Shown here: positions 58,957-64,000 of the stretch, piece after piece
Position numbering within the stretch: the stretch's first letter is position 1
Layout: each line of letters opens with the position of its first letter
Assembly (NCBI GenBank): GCA_034008185.1
Contig: CM067084.1
Coordinates: 15,085,385 to 15,149,384, forward strand
Origin: Gorsachius magnificus
Lineage: Eukaryota > Chordata > Aves > Pelecaniformes > Ardeidae
Length of the DNA stretch: 64,000 nt
Direction of reading: 5' to 3'
Program-made: the position numbers and the translations under genes
Notes under the pieces: model-generated
What the model was told of the DNA's origin: nothing
What the model saw: only the letters and a program-made list of their open reading frames with translations
Database searches by the model: none

Positions 58957-61900
58957 CTGGCAAAGGGGAAAATCAACAGAAAACGAACCTGGTCACTGTT
59001 GCCACAGCAAAGCGGCCGTGATCGTTACCCCCTGAGGGCAAGTGATCTCAAAAGCCTGACCCTGCTGCACTTATCATTTGTTGAGCTGCTTACTGGCTGA
59101 ACCAGACTGCTGCTGAAAACAGCTGTGGCAAGGGCTTAGCTGCCACAGAGGCTGTGCAGCCCTGGGAGCTTCGGATGTCCTGAAAAGAATTTACTTACTA
59201 CCGAGGGAAGTGTGCAGGGAGCACAAAAATCATCAAACCAACAGCTAGACGACAAGTTCTATTCATACATAAAACAAGTTCTGAACTGCGCATTTACTAA
59301 AATACTCTGGTTGTGATGAGGATACTGTCATATGTCATGCCTCCAGAGAGACTTGGTGTAGATCTCAAAGCTCTTTGTAAGCATGGAAAATGTATTCTTT
59401 CACAGGTGGAAAAGCCTGGACACATGCAAGTGAAATGCCCGTTGATCACAAAAGACAACCAATTTCTTTTGCACTAGTCATGGATCATAATATATTCCTA
59501 AATACCCAGTGCACCACAAAAATAAGTACTCAAAGCAAAAACATTGCCAGCCTGTGAAGTGTAATGATTAGTCACACACCTAGTTATTTAGGATCATTTA
59601 AAGAAACAGCATTATGCCTTCTACAGCTGCTTCCCCGGTGCATCTCAAAGTTGTTGGTCAATGTTCCAGGTGGTCTGACACAGGTATGTACCTCATCCAA
59701 GGGTATATCCCAGATGATGCCGAGTTAACTAGTGATAATTTGAATTAAAAGGAAATAAATTTGTCAAGCAAAAGGAGTTTGCTTGGCAAACCATTATCTC
59801 GCTGTCAAAAATCTCACCCTCTTTCTCTGCTGAGACTATTTCTTCCAAGGTATACATACAAGAGCCACAACATGGAATGCTTGCATCTCCATGGGCTCAT
59901 GCACTGTACTACAACTCATGACAAGTAGGCTTTTTCCTGGATGTTCCTCAGCCACAAACCTCCACACATGAAAAACATAACAGTTAGACTTTCAGGAGTG
60001 ACAAGGTGCTGCCTCACCAAATATTAACCCCCCCATCCCCCAACTGTTTACAATCTCTGTATATGAATAAAATTGCCAAATGGCACTAAAACCAAGCAAA
60101 CAGGAGTAACAAGTGTTTGGATAGACATCTCCATTCCACAAGACAGCGTAATGCTTGCAACAATGTTATATTAACAGCTTTTTTTCAGTGCACACATCCT
60201 TATCTTTTCTTCTGAACTTTTCTTTATCAGGTCATAGCAGACCTTCGCAGTAAGAAATGCTGGCACCGAGTTTTCTGCCTTCTGAGTCTATTGCTAACCA
60301 GCACAAGAAATCGGTTTCATTACGCATCCTTTTTCTTTCAAAGACTGCTCCCAAATTACCGTGTAAGAGATGTTTTCTTCTCAGACTCTCCTTGAAGAAT
60401 ATCTCCAATAACAATTATATTTTCTGTCCTTTCTAATAATCTTATGGATATTTTTTCTGGAGTAAGGAATTAATATCTTCATGCATCTCCTGTGTATGCC
60501 AAAAAAAGTATTCGCTACGCAAGTGGAGAACCACAGCTCCTTCTACAGCCGATGGAAAGCGGCAATTGAGAGGGTGAGTCCCCAAAAGGCATCGTGAATT
60601 TCTGAAGTCCCAAAGCCTGGCCATCAGTTCAGATGGATCCTAGGAAAGACTGGCCTCTTTTGCCTGAAGTCTGCCCATCTAGTTAACTTGTCTAAAACCC
60701 GTCCATTCTGCCTATCTTTTCTACTTTCAGACACGCACTTGTAAACACTGAGGAGGGAAAAGCTACAAACAATGAATGCACCCACCCGCAGGAGAGGAAG
60801 AGGGTATATAAAATGTGTCGGATGCTCATTTGCAACTGATAACAGAAAGCTTCCTTTGGACCACAGAGGAGCTCTGTAACCCATAAAGGTCAGCTCTGTA
60901 TTGATGGTGCTTCTGTTTCCCCGGGCTTAAAGTGTAAAACCCTCAAGCCCACTGTCCCCCAACAAAAATGTCTCGCTACTGACAAAATCTCTTTCCAATG
61001 TATGCTTTATAAAATGGTACCAAAAATCCAGACCTCCTCTTTAGGAGAGACGCCTCATCTAGGTGACCTGACTTACCAGGGAGTACTGATCCCTATTTCA
61101 TGACCTCTCCTGGAATTCTGCCTGTCACACAAGTACTTTCAGAAGGAAGGACAGGGGGCAAAGCAGTGTTTATAGGAGAGACGCTTCCCTCTCTTTACAG
61201 AGATCAACGGTTTAAAGGAGAAATGCATTTAATGCTTTAGGATCATTGCGCATTGTACCAAATTTGTATCTGATAAACATCATGCCTAATAGATCACCTA
61301 CACTTTTTCGAACGATGAAAGTTCTACACAGTGTTACAAAAGAGGGAATAAGAGATATATACATATATGTGTGTGTATATATGTTTTTTCTACTTTCTCT
61401 TACATGCTGGCTTTGGAAAGTTCAGTTTCTAATTAACAGTGCCAGTTAGATGGCCAGGTAATTATCTAGTTGGTGGCTACGGTATCTTCATTTCTCCTCA
61501 TACTCTGCAGCAGCTAATGAGATGTTATGCCACAGGTACAGGTCCTTTCCCTATTAGCTCCTCTCCTAAGTTTTGAGATTTGCTTTGTTTGCTCCTATTA
61601 GAATTGTTTGGGAAAAAACCCCATATGATCTATTTTTGTTAGAATGTTTTGATTTTGAAATAGTTTTGGGAATGGTGCAGCTCTGATAAAACTCTGATAG
61701 AAAACCATTAAATTTCTGCCTGCCTAGAAAGCTGTGCTCCCAGAGTGTACCACTCCATGACAGACATGTGTGGATTCTTTTGGACACGGGAATGCACAGA
61801 AGTCAGGCTCATAAGCAGCCTGATGATAGGCAGCCCCAAAGACAGGATTTTTAGAATTCCCAGGTCTATTATATGCGAGAAACAATTTTAGGAGTTTTAA

Positions 61901-64000
61901 CTGAGAAGGCGTATTTCCCAGATTGCCATCCCTTTGTGATATGGAGGCTGAAGCAAGCCTTGAAATCCTGGGATCTGTGGGTCATCGATACTGTACAGCT
62001 GCATTTGTGGCACTCCACATTTAAAAAACAATGTAAGGTGCTTAAACTGGTGTCATGTATCTCTGAAATCAAACATGATACAAAACCTATGGCAAATCAA
62101 ATAGAATTGCTTTGCTTGGTAGAAGTTAGTTATATATGAATTTGGCCGTGTATGCCAAATATTGTTTATTCTTAGTAGATATCATAGGAAGAATAATATT
62201 TTGTAATAAAAAAGTGGGCAGTAGTTATTATGGGTTGTCTGTCTAAAAAAATACTTGATGGACACCATAAGATTCCACATGGTCTACCAGAATGCGCACT
62301 GCCATGCTGCGGGCACTGCACAGAGGCTTGACCAGCAAACAATGTTTGCTTAAAAAATGCTTGAGCCTCACATCTGTGACTCTATATACCAGACACATAG
62401 TCTATAGCCATCTGGATTCACGCACAGCCACCTGAACGAGTGTTTAGGACTCATTTGACCTGATCCCAGGCCAGTGAGTTCAGATTCAGTTGTATTCTGC
62501 TCTCAAGTGCAGCGGTGAAGTACTGAGAGGCAGGCTGTGAGTGTATTTTCCTTTCCCCTTTGCAGGGAATGAGAGTCTCCTTGAAGATGGCATCACATAC
62601 AGCTCTTCCCCACAGAAAATCAACAGCCAAGATGTCAGCAGAATTCTCACTGACTGGTTATTGACTGCTGAAGAACAGATGAGTTTTGCTTCTAGTGTGA
62701 TTTTATGATCTTGACCCTTCTTTCAGTTCCTCCATCTCTCTTGGAGCCCATATTCTCTATAGAATGCTCTAAATCTTCACACCTGTCAATCTCTCTACTC
62801 CGGTTGCTGTATCTTGCATATCTGAAATCTGCTGCCATTGCTAGCAAGAATGCCAGAGTGAATCCAGTCTTCTAATTTTAAAAAGTGCCACAGCAGCAAC
62901 AGATTCACCATATGATAAATAACAGTGATTTAAGAAACAAAGTAGAAGTGGGGGTGGGTGAAAATTCAGAAAGCCACCTGTAAACAACTTTGCTGAAACT
63001 ACAAACTTAAGAAGCATTTTGTCAGCCCAGTTCTCCCTAGTAAGTCGTCTAAATATCTAGAACCCTTCTCCAATCCTTCTCAACTCCATATTCTCATCTG
63101 CAGTTGTTTTCTTGTCCTCACACATTCAAATACAGGCACCTCAAGATTCCTGGAGTGACAGCAGTACTTAGATAGAGGCAACAGAGAAGTAATTAGCCAA
63201 TAAATTGACCATATTCATGGTGGCAGCAAAATCTCAGCACCCTGAGGTTCAGGTGAATGCAGGCCACTAGGTGAATGTACTAAGGTAATGCAAGGAAGAA
63301 CTTAAACCTTGCAACTCTTCACGTAAGTACATTAATCATCGGTAACAAAGAGTTATCTGCAGTGGTTGACGTATTGCCAGCATGTACAATCCTGCCCCGG
63401 AGGAAACGATCAGCCCTTAACGTCAGCGGAGTTGCATTAGCTACTGCCCCTCAGGAACTGAACTGTAAAATGTAAGAGCACCATCAAGTATGAAGAACAA
63501 AAAGCAATGAAGTATAGTGTCTTAGTACTATAAAAGTTTCCCCTTCTCTTTCTACAGCCTGTAGGCCTATAGAAGTAATTCTATTTAACATGAAATGAAA
63601 ACTTCTAGCTCTATGGGACAGAAAGCTTGTCTCTAAATTTGTGCATAAAGAAGCTGGCTTCTATATGCTGTAAAAAATCGACTGTCTTTGGTAATAAATG
63701 ATCTTGGCAACAAGTACTGGAGAATAGTAGGAAAGTATCCTTTTGGAGTAATGTGCAAAATGTCTGAAGAGTTAAATATTTTTCCAGTGACATCAGTGTC
63801 ATGTGATCATAAAATGGCTTGTTACAGCATTTAAAAAACATATGGCCTGAAGTTCTAAAATTCTGGATTTTTGCAGACTAATTTTGACAACAGGAAAGTC
63901 CAAGTTGTAAGCTGAAAAAACTTCTCTTATTTGCCCTGTACCTCATGGTAATGCTATGTTATGTCAAAACAAATCGATGTGTGATTCTTTCCATCTTCTA
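58957..64000. other. Region upstream of the membrane-protein gene; promoter not located
   Basis: A non-coding first exon should lie here. One candidate donor (GTAAGT on the minus strand) lies at 59198-59193, but no TATA box or CpG island fixes a start site. The rest holds only chance frames, a TG/TA-rich patch near 61.36 kb, and the isolated plus-strand TATA box at 60803. Confidence 0.4.
60803..60811 (+). promoter_or_regulatory. Isolated consensus TATA box TATATAAAA
   Basis: A perfect TATA consensus follows a GA-rich stretch. A start site would be expected near 60835, and a weak donor-like CATAAAG then GTCAGC follows about 50 bases later. No downstream coding exon on the plus strand supports it. 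Confidence 0.25.

Noticed and set aside
1..64000. Search for tRNA, rRNA, CRISPR, IS elements, bacterial promoters and operons
   Set aside because: Nothing was found. The composition, introns, LTRs and CR1 elements show vertebrate nuclear DNA.

Overview
The window looks like ordinary, gene-poor, AT-rich nuclear DNA from a bird, most likely a neoavian. Three things point that way. There are two solo LTRs of kinds I recognise from avian endogenous retroviruses, each bounded by a perfect 5-bp target duplication. There are several CR1 LINE fragments, two of which end in the typical CR1 3' terminus (ATTCTGTG-type repeats). Interspersed repeat content is otherwise low. Nothing suggests bacterial, plasmid, phage or organellar DNA, and there are no operons, CRISPR arrays or rRNA genes. 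Genes here would be spliced, so most long reading frames are chance frames.

The best-supported gene lies on the minus strand between about 59.0 and 53.1 kb. Five exons with good splice sites and matching phases join into a 133-residue open frame: a signal peptide, a short Ser/Thr-rich ectodomain with two N-glycosylation sequons, a 9-codon micro-exon, one transmembrane helix, and a basic cytoplasmic tail ending in a stop. A poly(A) signal lies just downstream. I do not recognise the family, so it is described as an unnamed small type I membrane glycoprotein.

Layout by region. 1-2.1 kb: a possible 3' end of a minus-strand gene (terminal coding exon at 2074-1886, weaker internal exon at 4835-4741). 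3.25-4.32 kb: solo LTR. 4.8-26.4 kb: no convincing gene; contains a 15-bp exact match to an Illumina adapter end at 20.2 kb and a possible decayed pseudogene at 17.5-18.05 kb. 26.46-27.0 kb: second solo LTR. 27-35.7 kb: intergenic or intronic, with ancient SINE-like remnants, a decayed CR1 reverse-transcriptase fragment (33.2-33.7 kb), and a 36-38-bp direct repeat flanking about 1.45 kb that includes the CR1 piece. 35.8-37.2 kb: GC-rich block and CpG island with promoter-like elements on the minus strand, a plausible start for a minus-strand transcript. 37.2-53 kb: no firm gene; CR1 tails, a MIR-like remnant, hairpins and one possible exon. 59-64 kb: possible 5' part of the membrane-protein locus and an isolated TATA box; otherwise nothing clear.

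Limits: all family assignments come from recognising sequence patterns, with no database search. Single-exon calls outside the membrane-protein gene are hypotheses.
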